Below, piece by piece: positions 1 to 8,878 of a stretch of 39,619 nucleotides of DNA. A model generated the notes under the pieces. It searched no databases. It was not told the origin of the DNA and worked only from the letters and a program-made list of their open reading frames with translations. The translations under genes and the position numbers were made by a program. Origin of the DNA: Verrucomicrobiota bacterium (lineage in GTDB: Bacteria > Verrucomicrobiota > Verrucomicrobiia > Limisphaerales > JACQFS01); assembly GCA_016199935.1 (NCBI GenBank), contig JACQFS010000171.1, positions 1 through 39,619 of the forward strand, written 5' to 3'. Numbering within the stretch: the first letter of the stretch is position 1; each line of letters opens with the position of its first letter.

Positions 1-923
1 GGGGTGAAAATTTTCCCGACGCCGACGGGCATTTTGGCCAGGAATTGCTCCGCCGTGAAGAGGGTGTTCCCCTTGAAATCAATCGAGCCGATCTTGTATT
101 GGACGCCCTCGCGGATGGTGAAGCGGATGATCAGCCGCTTGGGGGAGGTGTAATCCAGCTTCACTTCCTTGATCTCGAAATCAATGTAGCCCTTGCTCCG
201 GTAGAAATCCGAGAGCCGGTCCTTGTCGTCCTCGAACTCCTCGTCCTTGATCTTGCCGCTGCCGGTGAGCCACGACCACATCCACCAGCGGCGGGTCTTG
301 AGTTCGCTCCGCAGCGTGCGCGGCGTGAACGCCTGCGCGCCGTTGAACTCCACGTCCACCACCCGCACCTTCGGCGTCTCGGTGATCTCGATGGTCACAG
401 TGCCGCGCCCGGCGTTCTCGTCAATCGTCACGACGTATTTGGCCTTCGTGCCCTGGTAGCCCTCCTTCTGGTAAAACTTTTTGATCTCCTCGGTGTCGGC
501 GAAGAGCTTCCGCTCGTTCAACGGCTCGCCCACCTTCGAGGTCACCTTCTTCATCAGCTTGCTGCGCGAGTAGAGCTCGTTGCCCTTGAGCAGAATTTCC
601 ATCAGGATCGGCTTGCCCTGGAGCACGTAGGAGAGGATCACGCCGTCGTCGGTGAACTTTTCGCCGATGCGGATGTTGTAGAAATAGCCGGTCGCGTAGA
701 GCGTGCGGACATCGTCATCGGCCTGGGTGCGGAGGTAAGGCTCGCCGACTTTCAGCCGGATGTTGGCGCGGACGAGTTCCTCACTGGCGGCGGCGGGGCC
801 GACGTGCTGGATGACGATCTGGGTGATCTTGGGGCCGGTGCCTCCGCCAAGTTGCGCGCGGGCCGAAGGGAGAAGCATCCCGAGGCCCAGCAACAGCAGC
901 GCGACGCGGACGAGGAACTTCAT
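1..923 (-). CDS. bamA: Outer membrane protein assembly factor BamA, N-terminal part (cut by window edge)
   Basis: The reading frame starts with ATG at 921-923 and runs open to the window edge, giving 307 complete codons. It opens with a signal peptide (MKFLVRVALLLLGLGM, cleavage near ARAQ). It continues as successive POTRA-type units, recognisable from recurring LKGNELYS, FNGAQAFTP and FKGNTLFTA segments, each preceded by a YxxxGY/YRSKGY-type helix end. BamA/Omp85 family members use these periplasmic POTRA domains to receive unfolded outer-membrane proteins; the C-terminal beta-barrel lies outside the window. The start codon overlaps the dnaB stop as ATGA (920-923), so translation is probably coupled to dnaB. 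A TamA or other Omp85 member is possible, but the start of a multi-POTRA protein with a plain signal peptide fits BamA best. Confidence 0.88.
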   Translation of the reverse strand, partial: MKFLVRVALLLLGLGMLLPSARAQLGGGTGPKITQIVIQHVGPAAASEELVRANIRLKVGEPYLRTQADDDVRTLYATGYFYNIRIGEKFTDDGVILSYVLQGKPILMEILLKGNELYSRSKLMKKVTSKVGEPLNERKLFADTEEIKKFYQKEGYQGTKAKYVVTIDENAGRGTVTIEITETPKVRVVDVEFNGAQAFTPRTLRSELKTRRWWMWSWLTGSGKIKDEEFEDDKDRLSDFYRSKGYIDFEIKEVKLDYTSPKRLIIRFTIREGVQYKIGSIDFKGNTLFTAEQFLAKMPVGVGKIFT

Positions 924-2407
924 TCGGCGATCGTTCCCTGCGGCACGTCCTCGGAGCCGACCTTTGCTGCGCTCTCGAAGCGCGTGTAGCCCTTGAGGAA
1001 CGTGAGGTGAACCTCGCCGGTCGGGCCGTTGCGTTGCTTGGCTATAAAGAGATTCACGGACAATGCGTCTGATTCAATGGCTTCGTCTTCGTCTTTCACG
1101 TCGCGGTAGAGCAGCCCCACCACATCCGCGTCCTGTTCGATGGACCCCGACTCGCGCAAATCCGACAGGCGGGGTTTGGCGCCCGGCTCGCGTTTGTCCG
1201 CCTCGCGGTTCAACTGGCACAGCACCACCACCGGCACGTCCAGTTCCTTCGCCAATGCCTTGATGCCGTTGGAAATGTCCGCGACTTCCTGCTGCCGGTT
1301 GTCGGCGCGGCGCGAAGTAGAGTGAAGCAGTTGGAGGTAGTCAATTACGAAAAGCTTGATGCCGTGCTGCTGGTGCATCCGCCGCGCCTTCGCGCGCAAT
1401 TGCAGGATGCTCAATGCGCTCGTGTCATCAATGAACAGCGGCGAGTTCGCCAGTTGCCCCGCCGCGCGCGTCAGCTTCGGGAAGTCCCGGTCCGCCATGA
1501 ACCCCTCGCGGATGTTCCGCAGGTTCACCCGCGCCAGCGAGCACAGCAGGCGCAACACCAGCGACGACGAACTCATTTCCAGACTGAATACCCCCACCGG
1601 CTGCTTGAGGTTCACCGCCACGTGCTCCGCGATGTTCATCGCCAGCGACGTCTTGCCGACGGACGGCCGCGCCGCGATCACGATCATTTCCGAACCCTTG
1701 AATCCCGTCGTCATCAAGTCGAGATCCTTGAAGCCCGACTCCAGCCCCAGGATCTTCCCCTTGTTCGTGTGCATGTCCTCGATCTGCCCGATCGCCTTGT
1801 GCACGAGATCCTTGATCGTCACCGTGCCGAGCTTGCTCGATTCCTTCTCCTCGCTCAGCCGCAGGAACTCCGTCTCCACCTCATCCACGAACTTGTCCAC
1901 CTCCGACTCGCACTCGTAAATTCGCCCCTCCACGTCCGCGCAGGTGCGGAGCAGTTTGCGCAGGAGATATTTCTCCCACACGATCTCCAGATAATAAGTG
2001 AGGTTCGCCGCGCTCGGCACCGCGTCCTGCAAACTGTTCAGGTAAGCCAGCCCGCCGACGGCTTCCAGCAGGCCCTTGTCCTTGAGCCGCTGGTGCAACG
2101 TGATCATGTCCACCGGCGTGCGCGCGTCGAACATCGCGGCCAGTTCCTCGAACACCGAGCGGTGCGGCAGATGGTAGAAAAACTCGCCGGCCGTCTTGAA
2201 CTTCTGCATCACCTCGCCCAGGCACGTCTGCGGATCGAGCAACAGGCAGCCGAGCACGCCCTGCTCCGCCTCGATGGAGTGCGGCGGGAGGCGGTTGATC
2301 TTGGCGGGGTCCACGACGGGGGCGCGCTGACGGCGGGCCTTCTTCAAGTCGGCGGGCACGCCGCCGGAGTTTTCAACGGAATCAATCACGCGGGGAGAGT
2401 AGAACAC
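920..2407 (-). CDS. dnaB: Replicative DNA helicase DnaB
   Basis: This 495-residue protein is the hexameric 5'-3' helicase that unwinds DNA at the replication fork. The N-terminal DnaB domain begins near residue 38 (LPPHSIEAEQGVLGCLL). The RecA-like C-terminal domain has Walker A ARPSVGKTS at about residues 246-254, the FSLEMSS segment (DnaB motif H1a) near 274-280, Walker B LFVIDYLQL near 352-360, and the QLNREADKR and SGSIEQDADVV motifs. Length is normal for the family (450-500). The called start is GTG at 2405-2407. The first 35 residues are basic and not conserved, so a later start is possible. The gene overlaps the bamA start by four bases (ATGA), an uncommon pairing of a replication and an envelope gene. 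Confidence 0.95.
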   Translation of the reverse strand: MFYSPRVIDSVENSGGVPADLKKARRQRAPVVDPAKINRLPPHSIEAEQGVLGCLLLDPQTCLGEVMQKFKTAGEFFYHLPHRSVFEELAAMFDARTPVDMITLHQRLKDKGLLEAVGGLAYLNSLQDAVPSAANLTYYLEIVWEKYLLRKLLRTCADVEGRIYECESEVDKFVDEVETEFLRLSEEKESSKLGTVTIKDLVHKAIGQIEDMHTNKGKILGLESGFKDLDLMTTGFKGSEMIVIAARPSVGKTSLAMNIAEHVAVNLKQPVGVFSLEMSSSSLVLRLLCSLARVNLRNIREGFMADRDFPKLTRAAGQLANSPLFIDDTSALSILQLRAKARRMHQQHGIKLFVIDYLQLLHSTSRRADNRQQEVADISNGIKALAKELDVPVVVLCQLNREADKREPGAKPRLSDLRESGSIEQDADVVGLLYRDVKDEDEAIESDALSVNLFIAKQRNGPTGEVHLTFLKGYTRFESAAKVGSEDVPQGTIAE

Positions 2408-2531
2408 TTCGCGCGCGCGGCGAGCGGAAGTTGCTGGAAAATTATCCCCGGTTGTTCACCGAGTTATTCAGCGGCGGTCACCTGACCTTGGCTGGACGCG
2501 GGTGGCGCCCTCGTTCATGATTCCCCGCACC

Positions 2532-2996
2532 ATGTCCGGGCCGGAAAAAATCACCGAGCAGGAATCCCACCGCCGCCAGGCGGCCGGGTTCTTCAACGAG
2601 ACCTGGACGCTGCTCGACAAGACCAGCCGCACCACCGACGAGGACCTGCGCATGATCCACCTCGCGCACGCGTCGCGGTGGCATTGGGAGCTGGCGGGCA
2701 CGGCGGAAAACCTGGTCACCGGCGAGTGGCAGATCGCGCGCGTTTACTGCGTGCTCCGGCGCGCCGAGCCGGCCCTGTTTCACGCGCGGCGCTGTCTGCA
2801 ACTGGTGGAGCGGCACGGCCTCGCCGGCTTTCAGCGCGGCTGCGCCCACGAGGCGATGGCGCGGGCATGGTGCCTCGCCGGCGGGAAGGCGGAAGCCGCC
2901 GACCATTTGAAGAAGGCACAGGAGATCGGCAGCCAGCTCAACGACGCAGAGGACCGGAAAGTCCTGTTCGACGACCTCGCGACCATCCCGCTCTGA
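2532..2996 (+). CDS. Small helical hypothetical protein (TPR-like)
   Basis: A soluble protein of about 154 residues with no signal peptide or membrane segment. I do not recognise a named family with certainty. The sequence is helical, with alternating Ala-rich and amphipathic stretches: FNETWTLLD, IHLAHASRWHWE, ARRCLQLVERHG, AMARAWCLAGGKAEAADHL. The final segment (AGGKAEAADHLKKAQEIG) resembles a tetratricopeptide helix pair. Three in-frame starts are possible: GTG at 2502, ATG at 2517 and ATG at 2532. I chose 2532 because the hydrophilic helical region begins there; no ribosome binding site decides the matter. It is divergent from dnaB across about 125 bp. Codon use matches the neighbours and antisense frames are weaker, so the gene looks real. 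Confidence 0.7.
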   Translation: MSGPEKITEQESHRRQAAGFFNETWTLLDKTSRTTDEDLRMIHLAHASRWHWELAGTAENLVTGEWQIARVYCVLRRAEPALFHARRCLQLVERHGLAGFQRGCAHEAMARAWCLAGGKAEAADHLKKAQEIGSQLNDAEDRKVLFDDLATIPL

Positions 2997-3020
2997 AGAG
3001 AGCAGGGAATTCCCGACCGT

Positions 3021-5138
3021 TCATTTCCCCGCCTGCTCCAGCGCATCCAGCACGATGCCCGGCGTGAGCAGTTCCGGCAGCAGAATCGGCGGCTTGCTCG
3101 CGTCCCTGGGATAGATCAGCACCATCGGCACGCCGGCGCGGCCGAACTTTTTCAGCTCGGCGGTCATCACGTCCGGCGTGAGCGTGTAGTCGCCGAGCAG
3201 CGACACGGCGTTGAGCGCCTTGAGCTTCGCCTGCACGGAGGGAATCTCGAGGCTGGTCTTTTTGTTCGCCTGACAGGTCACGCACCAGTCGGCGGTGAAA
3301 TCCACGAGCACCACGCGGCCCTCGCCGCGCGCCTTGGCCACCGTCTCCGCGCTCCACGGTTCCCACGCGATGCCGCCGGGCGTCTGCTCGATGCCGCCGG
3401 CCCTCACCGGGGCAGGCGCGCGCCAGTGAAGTTGCTTTTCCAAAATGAAAACGTAGCCGCTGATGAGCAGCGCGACGCTGATGAACATCGCCCAGCCCTT
3501 GTGCTTGCGCCCGCGCTGGACGAACTCGCCCCACACCCACGCCGCCATCGCCAGCAACACGAGGAAAATGCCGAGCCAGAAAACCTGCCGGCCGAAATGC
3601 GCCGCGCCCACGTCGAACGCCAGCCACGCCGCCGTCGCCAGCATCGGGAAGCCCATCGCGATCTTGAACTTCTCCATCCACGCGCCGGGCCGCGGCAGGA
3701 AAACAAAAAGCTGCGGCATGAAACTCAGCAGCACATACGGCAGCGCCAGCCCGAGGCCGATGACGAGGAACATGAGCACCACGACGACCGGCGGTTGCGC
3801 GAACGCGAAGCCCAGGGCCGCGCCGAGGAACGGCGCCGTGCAGGGCGTGGCGAGCGCGGTGGCGAGCACGCCATTGAAGAACGCGCCCGCGTTGCCTTCC
3901 TTGCCGGAGAGCTCGGTCGCCGCGCCCATCGCGCGGCCGCCGAGGATGATTTCAAACAGGCCGAACAGGTTCAGCGCCACGAGCGTGACGAGCACCACCA
4001 TCGCCACGATGAACTTGGGATTGCCGAACTGCATCCCCCAGCTCGCGAGCTTGCCCGCCTGCTGCACGCCGACCACCACGCCCGCGAGCACGAGGAACGA
4101 ACAGAGCACGCCCACCATGTAGATAAGCCCGTGCTTGCGCACGCTCCCCGGCGATGACTTGCTCTGCTGCACGAAGCCCAGAACTTTCAGCGCGATGACG
4201 GGCAACACGCACGGCATGACGTTGAGGATGAGTCCGCCGATGAACGCGAACGCCAGCATCAGCACGAGGGAGCGTTCATCCACCGGGCTGGCTCCCGGCG
4301 GCGTCTCGCCGCCGACGCCGGTCGGGGCCGTGGCCGCGACGGCGAGCTGCACCTCGTGGGCGACCGGCGCCCTGGCGGCGTCGGCACGTTGCACGAGCAC
4401 GCCGGTGAGCGTGGCCGGCCAGTCGCCCGAACTTTTCTTCACCAGTTTGCGGATCTGGCCGGGCGCAATCTTTTCCGTGAGGGCGGCGACTTCGGAGGCG
4501 TCGGTGCCGTAGGGGAAAAAATCCACGTCGCCCGCCGCGCCGTCGGTCGTGATGATGAGCGGACGGGAATCGCCCTTCGCCGCGCCGGCCCAACCGGCCC
4601 GGGCCACGGGCGCAACATTGGGCACCGGGACCAGCGCGCGGAATTTTTCGATCAACGCCGCGTCGGCCGAGGGTCGGGTTTCGCCGGCGATGTTCAGCGT
4701 CGCCGCGACTTCGGTTTTCCCCTGCACGCACTGCACTTCGCATTCGAGCCACGCGACCCTGGCGTGCAGTTCCATGAGACCGGTCGGCGCGTCGGGCGGG
4801 ATCTTCAACGGCACCACGAGCACCACCTCGTCGTGGTAGGCGTAGGTCGTCTGGTCGGCGACGACGAACTTCTCGGGCAGCGGCCATTCGATTTCGCCGG
4901 CGGTGATGCCCTTGGGCAGCGTCCACTTCACGGTGGTCGGCATGCCGGAATCGCCGGAGTTGCGCCAGTAGGTGTGCCACTTGGGTTCCATCTTGAGGTG
5001 GATGCCCGCGAGCACGGTGTCGCCGGGCTTCGCGGATTCGACGGCGAGCAGGAGGCGGACGGAGGTCTTGTTCGCCGCCAGCGCGGGCGTGGCCAGGGCG
5101 AGCAGCAGCGGCAGCGCGAGGAGTCGGAGCCAGTTCAT
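3021..5138 (-). CDS. dsbD: Thiol:disulfide interchange protein DsbD
   Basis: This 705-residue membrane protein carries reductant from cytoplasmic thioredoxin to the periplasm. It starts at ATG 5136-5138 with a signal peptide (LRLLALPLLLALATPALAA). A periplasmic DsbD-alpha-like domain follows and includes a Cys pair in LECEVQCVQG. The central DsbD/CcdA membrane domain has about eight helices and two helix-borne cysteines, in NVMPCVLPVIALKVLG and ATALATPCTAPFLGAALG. The C-terminal thioredoxin-like domain has WCVTC (Cys 619 and 622), followed by the cis-proline region GVPMVLIY. All three redox modules of classical DsbD are therefore present with their cysteines. It stands alone, separated from the divergent phospholipase D-type gene by a palindromic element. 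Confidence 0.93.
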   Translation of the reverse strand: MNWLRLLALPLLLALATPALAANKTSVRLLLAVESAKPGDTVLAGIHLKMEPKWHTYWRNSGDSGMPTTVKWTLPKGITAGEIEWPLPEKFVVADQTTYAYHDEVVLVVPLKIPPDAPTGLMELHARVAWLECEVQCVQGKTEVAATLNIAGETRPSADAALIEKFRALVPVPNVAPVARAGWAGAAKGDSRPLIITTDGAAGDVDFFPYGTDASEVAALTEKIAPGQIRKLVKKSSGDWPATLTGVLVQRADAARAPVAHEVQLAVAATAPTGVGGETPPGASPVDERSLVLMLAFAFIGGLILNVMPCVLPVIALKVLGFVQQSKSSPGSVRKHGLIYMVGVLCSFLVLAGVVVGVQQAGKLASWGMQFGNPKFIVAMVVLVTLVALNLFGLFEIILGGRAMGAATELSGKEGNAGAFFNGVLATALATPCTAPFLGAALGFAFAQPPVVVVLMFLVIGLGLALPYVLLSFMPQLFVFLPRPGAWMEKFKIAMGFPMLATAAWLAFDVGAAHFGRQVFWLGIFLVLLAMAAWVWGEFVQRGRKHKGWAMFISVALLISGYVFILEKQLHWRAPAPVRAGGIEQTPGGIAWEPWSAETVAKARGEGRVVLVDFTADWCVTCQANKKTSLEIPSVQAKLKALNAVSLLGDYTLTPDVMTAELKKFGRAGVPMVLIYPRDASKPPILLPELLTPGIVLDALEQAGK

Positions 5139-5192
5139 GGCGGAGAAGATGCACGAGACTGGAAGTTATTTGAAATGTTTTCCCGTTCGGCC

Positions 5193-5267
5193 CGGAGCGC
5201 CGGCTTCCAGCACGGCGCGTTGGGTGCCCGCCCTCATTTTCGCGCCGTGCTGGAAACCGGCGCTCCG
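5193..5267. repeat. Nested palindromic element (GGAGCGC family), copy 1
   Basis: Two 27-bp arms (5193-5219 and 5241-5267) are inverted with one mismatch and begin CGGAGCGC / end GCGCTCCG. Each arm is itself a hairpin with a GCGCCG/CGGCGC stem and a 10-base loop (GCTTCCAGCA on the left, its near complement on the right). It lies between the divergent dsbD and cardiolipin synthase-like genes, where their promoters would be expected. Confidence 0.85.
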
Positions 5268-5334
5268 CTCTCCCCGCCGCTTCTCCCTTTCCCCCTTCCG
5301 CTCCGCCGCCCGCGCCCGCTACTCTCCGCGCGCC

Positions 5335-6468
5335 ATGTCCGCCGCCAATGCGTCCGCCTTCCGCCTGCTCCGCACGGGCGCGGACGCGCTCGCCGCGATG
5401 CTCGCCGCCATCGAGTCCGCCACCGCGAGCATCCAGTTGGAGAGCTACATCTACGCGAACGACGCCACGGGCCGCGAGTTTCTCCGCGCGCTCGTGATGG
5501 CCGCCGACCGCGGCGTGCGCGTGCGCGTGCTCGTGGATGCGTTCGGCAGTTTCGAACTCGACTCCGCCCACTTCCTCGCGCTGCTCGGCGCCGGCGGCGA
5601 AATGAAATGGTTCAACCCCATCGGCCTCGACCGCTTCGCCTTTCGCAGCCACCGCAAGCTGCTCGTGTGCGACGGGCGCGTCGCCTTTATCGGCGGCTTC
5701 AACATTTCCAAGGACTACGCGGGCGACGGGCGGACCTCCGGCTGGTGCGACCTCGGCCTGCGGATCGAAGGACCGCTCGTCGGCGAGCTGGCCGCGTCGT
5801 TCGGGGAAATGTTCGCGCTGGCCGACTTCCGGCACGAGCGCCTCGCGCCGCTCCGCAAATCCTCCGCCGGGAAAATGCACAAGGGCGATTGCTGCGAGCT
5901 GCTCCTCATCAGCCCCAACTTCGGACGCAACCCGCTCAAGCGCGCGTTGCGCCACGACTTCGCCGCCGCGCGCGACCTCCGCATTGTGGCGTCCTATTTT
6001 CTCCCGCCGCTCCGGATGCGCCGCGCGCTGATGCGGGCCGCGCGCGCGGGCCGGCGGGTGCAGTTGATCCTCGCTGGCAAGTCCGACGTGCCCCTGTCGC
6101 AACGCGCCTCGCGCAGTCTCTACTCGCGTTACCTCCGCGCGGGCATCGAGGTGTGGGAATACCAGCCGCAGATTCTGCACGCGAAGATGGTCATCGCCGA
6201 CGACGCCGTGTATCTCGGCTCATCGAATCTCGACCCGCGCAGCCTGGAGTTTAACTACGAGCTGATGGTGCGCGCCGAACTTCCTGACCTCGCCGCCGCC
6301 GCGCGCGCGCGCTTCGATGAGCTGCTCGCCGACAGCCGCCGCCTCGAGCGCAAGGAATGGAAACGCTCGCGCGGCTGGCTCGCCAAGCTCCGCGAGCGGC
6401 TCGACTATTTCATCGTCGCCAAGGTGGACCAGTTCGTGAGCCGGAGGCAACTGCGGCGGCTGCGGTGA
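5335..6468 (+). CDS. Cardiolipin synthase-like phospholipase D family protein
   Basis: The 377-residue protein has two phospholipase D (HKD) motifs. The first is HRKLLVCD (His106, Lys108, Asp113), followed by GRVAFIGGFNIS. The second is HAKMVIAD (His282, Lys284, Asp289), followed by YLGSSNLD. In the ClsB/ClsA families these residues transfer phosphatidyl groups to make cardiolipin at the inner membrane. No N-terminal membrane helices are present, so it resembles the shorter ClsB type rather than ClsA. I place the start at ATG 5335: the upstream open frame runs through a palindromic element and has no conserved sequence. The stop codon is followed directly by another palindromic element. Another PLD-type phosphodiesterase remains possible. 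Confidence 0.85.
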   Translation: MSAANASAFRLLRTGADALAAMLAAIESATASIQLESYIYANDATGREFLRALVMAADRGVRVRVLVDAFGSFELDSAHFLALLGAGGEMKWFNPIGLDRFAFRSHRKLLVCDGRVAFIGGFNISKDYAGDGRTSGWCDLGLRIEGPLVGELAASFGEMFALADFRHERLAPLRKSSAGKMHKGDCCELLLISPNFGRNPLKRALRHDFAAARDLRIVASYFLPPLRMRRALMRAARAGRRVQLILAGKSDVPLSQRASRSLYSRYLRAGIEVWEYQPQILHAKMVIADDAVYLGSSNLDPRSLEFNYELMVRAELPDLAAAARARFDELLADSRRLERKEWKRSRGWLAKLRERLDYFIVAKVDQFVSRRQLRRLR

Positions 6469-6538
6469 CGGAGCGCGGAGCTCCAGCTCCGCGAGTTCAG
6501 CCTGTTTTCAACACGCAGAGCTGGAACTCTGCGCTCCG
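6469..6538. repeat. Nested palindromic element (GGAGCGC family), copy 2
   Basis: This element begins at the first base after the TGA stop of the cardiolipin synthase-like gene, so the junction reads TGACGGAGCGCGG. Left arm 6469-6493 and right arm 6514-6538 are inverted with three mismatches. Each arm is a mini-hairpin: CGGAGC-TCCA-GCTCCG on the left and GCAGAG-CTGGAA-CTCTGC on the right. Confidence 0.82.
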
Positions 6539-6596
6539 CCGGCAAACTTGACGCCCGCGCCGTGCCGACGACACTCTGCGCCAGCCAACGCGCGAC

Positions 6597-7739
6597 ATGG
6601 ATAATCCGTCACCGCCATCGCCCATCCCCTCCGGCTCGCCGCCGCCTGCGGTCGCCGCGGGCGACGGTCACGTGGCCGCCTACGAGAAGCGCGGCGACGC
6701 GTGGAACGAGAGCGTGCTCGTCCGCGATTTCTTCCACCAGCAACCCGACCTCGCCGCTTACCTGCCCGCCGCGACGGCGCCCGCGAGCCGGCCGTGGGCG
6801 CAAATTGTTTTCAACCTCGTTGTCCTCCTCGTTCTCGTCCTCGTCGTCGTCCTCGGCCAGTGGCGTTTCAAGGAACTGTTCCGCAGCGCGGAGCCGGTGC
6901 GCACCATCGCCTTCACCACCAAGCCGCAGCCGCTCGCGCGCGGCGACACGCCGGCCTCCGTGCAAGCCGCGGTCGGGCAAATCAACGACGCGCTCGCGAA
7001 GGACAACTGGCTCGGCGCTTTGGAGATCGCGCAGAAGCTCGCCATGCCCGGCGAGCCGCGCGAGGCGCTTCGCGCGAAACCCGCCGCGTGGCGCTGGCTC
7101 GTCGAGTTGCTCGTGAGCACGCCCGTGCTCGTGGGCGACCGCGCCGAGGGCGGCGAGCAGCAGCGGTATTATCAGCGCGGCCACGACAACTTCGTCCGCT
7201 ACGCGCGCAGCACCGGGACGAATTTCACCCTGCTCTACCACAAGATCGTCGCGGACTTCCACGTCCTCGGCGGCGTGCATCGCGACACGACGCTGGCCAC
7301 TGCCGACGACGAGCGCGCGCGCACCGAGGAGTTGCTGCACGACGTGAGCGAGCTGCGCAACCGCTTCAGTCCCGAACTCGCGCGGCAGACCGACACCGTG
7401 AAACGCCTCGCGCTCATCGAGGGCTGGGCGCTCGCGTGGCGGCTGGGCGAACGCGGCGCGTCGAAAGTCCTGTCACGCTTCGACAAGGACGTGCCCGCCA
7501 ATCAGGCCCGCTGGCGCCGCCTCGCCGAGTTGATCAACACCGCCGAGCGCGACCTCGCGCTCGCGAGCGACCGCGACCTGCTGCGGCTCAAGCTGTGGTT
7601 CTGGGAGGCGGCGGAGTCGTTCTGCTTCAATCCGCTCAACTTCGATGAGGAAGTGGTCATCGGCTCGTGGACGTCGCACGAGCTGGCCATCAAGGCCACG
7701 GTGCGGCAAATCCGGCAGCAGCTCAATCCCATCCAATGA
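6597..7739 (+). CDS. Hypothetical protein with one membrane helix
   Basis: A 380-residue protein not assigned to a named family. A Pro-rich N-terminus (PSPPSPIPSGSPPP) and an acidic stretch precede one strong membrane helix (IVFNLVVLLVLVLVVVLG) near residues 66-83. About 290 residues of helical, charged sequence follow and would form a large soluble domain, with several Trp-rich helices such as GWALAWRLG and LKLWFWEAAESFCFNPL. The stop overlaps the next gene's start as ATGA (7736-7739), so the two are translationally coupled and probably work together at the inner membrane. Nothing in the sequence indicates catalysis. Confidence 0.78.
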   Translation: MDNPSPPSPIPSGSPPPAVAAGDGHVAAYEKRGDAWNESVLVRDFFHQQPDLAAYLPAATAPASRPWAQIVFNLVVLLVLVLVVVLGQWRFKELFRSAEPVRTIAFTTKPQPLARGDTPASVQAAVGQINDALAKDNWLGALEIAQKLAMPGEPREALRAKPAAWRWLVELLVSTPVLVGDRAEGGEQQRYYQRGHDNFVRYARSTGTNFTLLYHKIVADFHVLGGVHRDTTLATADDERARTEELLHDVSELRNRFSPELARQTDTVKRLALIEGWALAWRLGERGASKVLSRFDKDVPANQARWRRLAELINTAERDLALASDRDLLRLKLWFWEAAESFCFNPLNFDEEVVIGSWTSHELAIKATVRQIRQQLNPIQ

Positions 7740-8857
7740 CCACGCCCGGCATTTCCTCTTTCGCCCACTGGCGCTTCGGCGCGGCGGTGGCGCTGCACGT
7801 GATGGCGTGGCTGCTGTTCTTCGAGACGGGCGCGTTCGGGCCCGTCGCGCTGCCGCAGGGACTCGTCTCTTTCTGCATCGCCTTCGCCATCGTCGCCACG
7901 CTCGCGTGGCAGTGGAAGTGTCTCGGCGACCCGCACGAGCCGCACAACTTCCTCGTCCACCTGCTCCTGCTCGCCACCGTGTTCTTTCTCATCGTGCGCC
8001 TGCAATCGCCGCTCCACCGCGACTTCACCGTCATGGACGCCGTGGCCGCCACGGCGAAATGGGCCGCGGGCGTCGTGGGCATCTTCCCGCCGCAACTCTT
8101 CCAAGTGCTCGCCTCGCCCGTGACCGCCGTGTTCTTTCTCGTCACCTGCTTCGCGCTTTCGCTGCAAAGGCATTTCGCCATCGGCCTGATGGTCGCACTC
8201 GTTTCCGCGGCGGTCGCGCTCGCGCTCGGGCAGCCGCACTTCGGCACGCTGCCGCCATTCCTCGGCGGGGTCGTGTGCGCGTGCGTCGCGGTGTGGCTCC
8301 AGTTCAACAACGCCGAGGAGCGCCACTTCTGGCGGCAGGTCTTCGCGCGGCTCGAAGCGGACAAGGCCGTGCGCGGCGACATGGAATTAAAACACCGCCT
8401 CCTCAAGCGCCTCCTGCGCGAGGGCCGGCCCATCACCGAACAGGAATGCATGGCCACCATCGAGCGCGCGCTCGACCGGCACGAGCACGACCCGTTGCTC
8501 CAGCAGACCGCCGTCCGTGTCGTGCGCCAGATGGTCCGGTCCGACGGGCTCGTTGTGATGCAGGACGATTCGCGCGGGCGCACCCTCGCGCTCAACCCCG
8601 ACCTTTACACCACACCCACCGACACCTTCGCGATGATCGCCGTGGTGCCGCGGACGATCTGCGTGCTCGCCGTGGCGGTGTTGTGGGTGCTCTCGCCGAT
8701 TGATTTGATTCCCGACAGCCTCCCCGGCATCGGCATGTTGGACGACACGGTGGTGACGCTGCTGAGCGGCGCGGTGGTGAGCAACCTCTTCGTGTGGCTC
8801 AAAGCGTGGAAGCGCAAGGGGCCGACGGACGCGAAAGGGTATTTGAACAATGTGTGA
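7736..8857 (+). CDS. Polytopic membrane protein with C-terminal DUF1232 (YkvA-like) domain
   Basis: This 373-residue protein starts at ATG 7736 inside the preceding stop codon. Five or six hydrophobic helices occupy roughly the first 190 residues (for example AVALHVMAWLLFF, VSFCIAFAIVATLAW and FLVHLLLLATVFFLIV). A soluble helical segment with the repeated pattern RLLREGRPITEQECMATIE follows. The C-terminal membrane segment carries LWVLSPIDLIPDSLPGIG and then LDDTVV, the signature of DUF1232/YkvA proteins, whose biochemical role is unknown. Joining that motif to a polytopic membrane domain is less usual than the short stand-alone form. The partner upstream is a single-helix membrane protein of unknown role. 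Confidence 0.82.
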   Translation: MTTPGISSFAHWRFGAAVALHVMAWLLFFETGAFGPVALPQGLVSFCIAFAIVATLAWQWKCLGDPHEPHNFLVHLLLLATVFFLIVRLQSPLHRDFTVMDAVAATAKWAAGVVGIFPPQLFQVLASPVTAVFFLVTCFALSLQRHFAIGLMVALVSAAVALALGQPHFGTLPPFLGGVVCACVAVWLQFNNAEERHFWRQVFARLEADKAVRGDMELKHRLLKRLLREGRPITEQECMATIERALDRHEHDPLLQQTAVRVVRQMVRSDGLVVMQDDSRGRTLALNPDLYTTPTDTFAMIAVVPRTICVLAVAVLWVLSPIDLIPDSLPGIGMLDDTVVTLLSGAVVSNLFVWLKAWKRKGPTDAKGYLNNV

Positions 8858-8878
8858 GCAGGATGAACCCGGCGCGAT

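Noticed and set aside
2430-2470. DnaA-box-like TTATCCCCG upstream of dnaB
   Set aside because: Only one partial match to the nine-base box and no cluster, so an origin cannot be supported.
4972-5334. N-terminal extension of the cardiolipin synthase-like protein
   Set aside because: The open frame crosses the dsbD gene on the other strand and a palindromic element; conserved sequence starts after ATG 5335.
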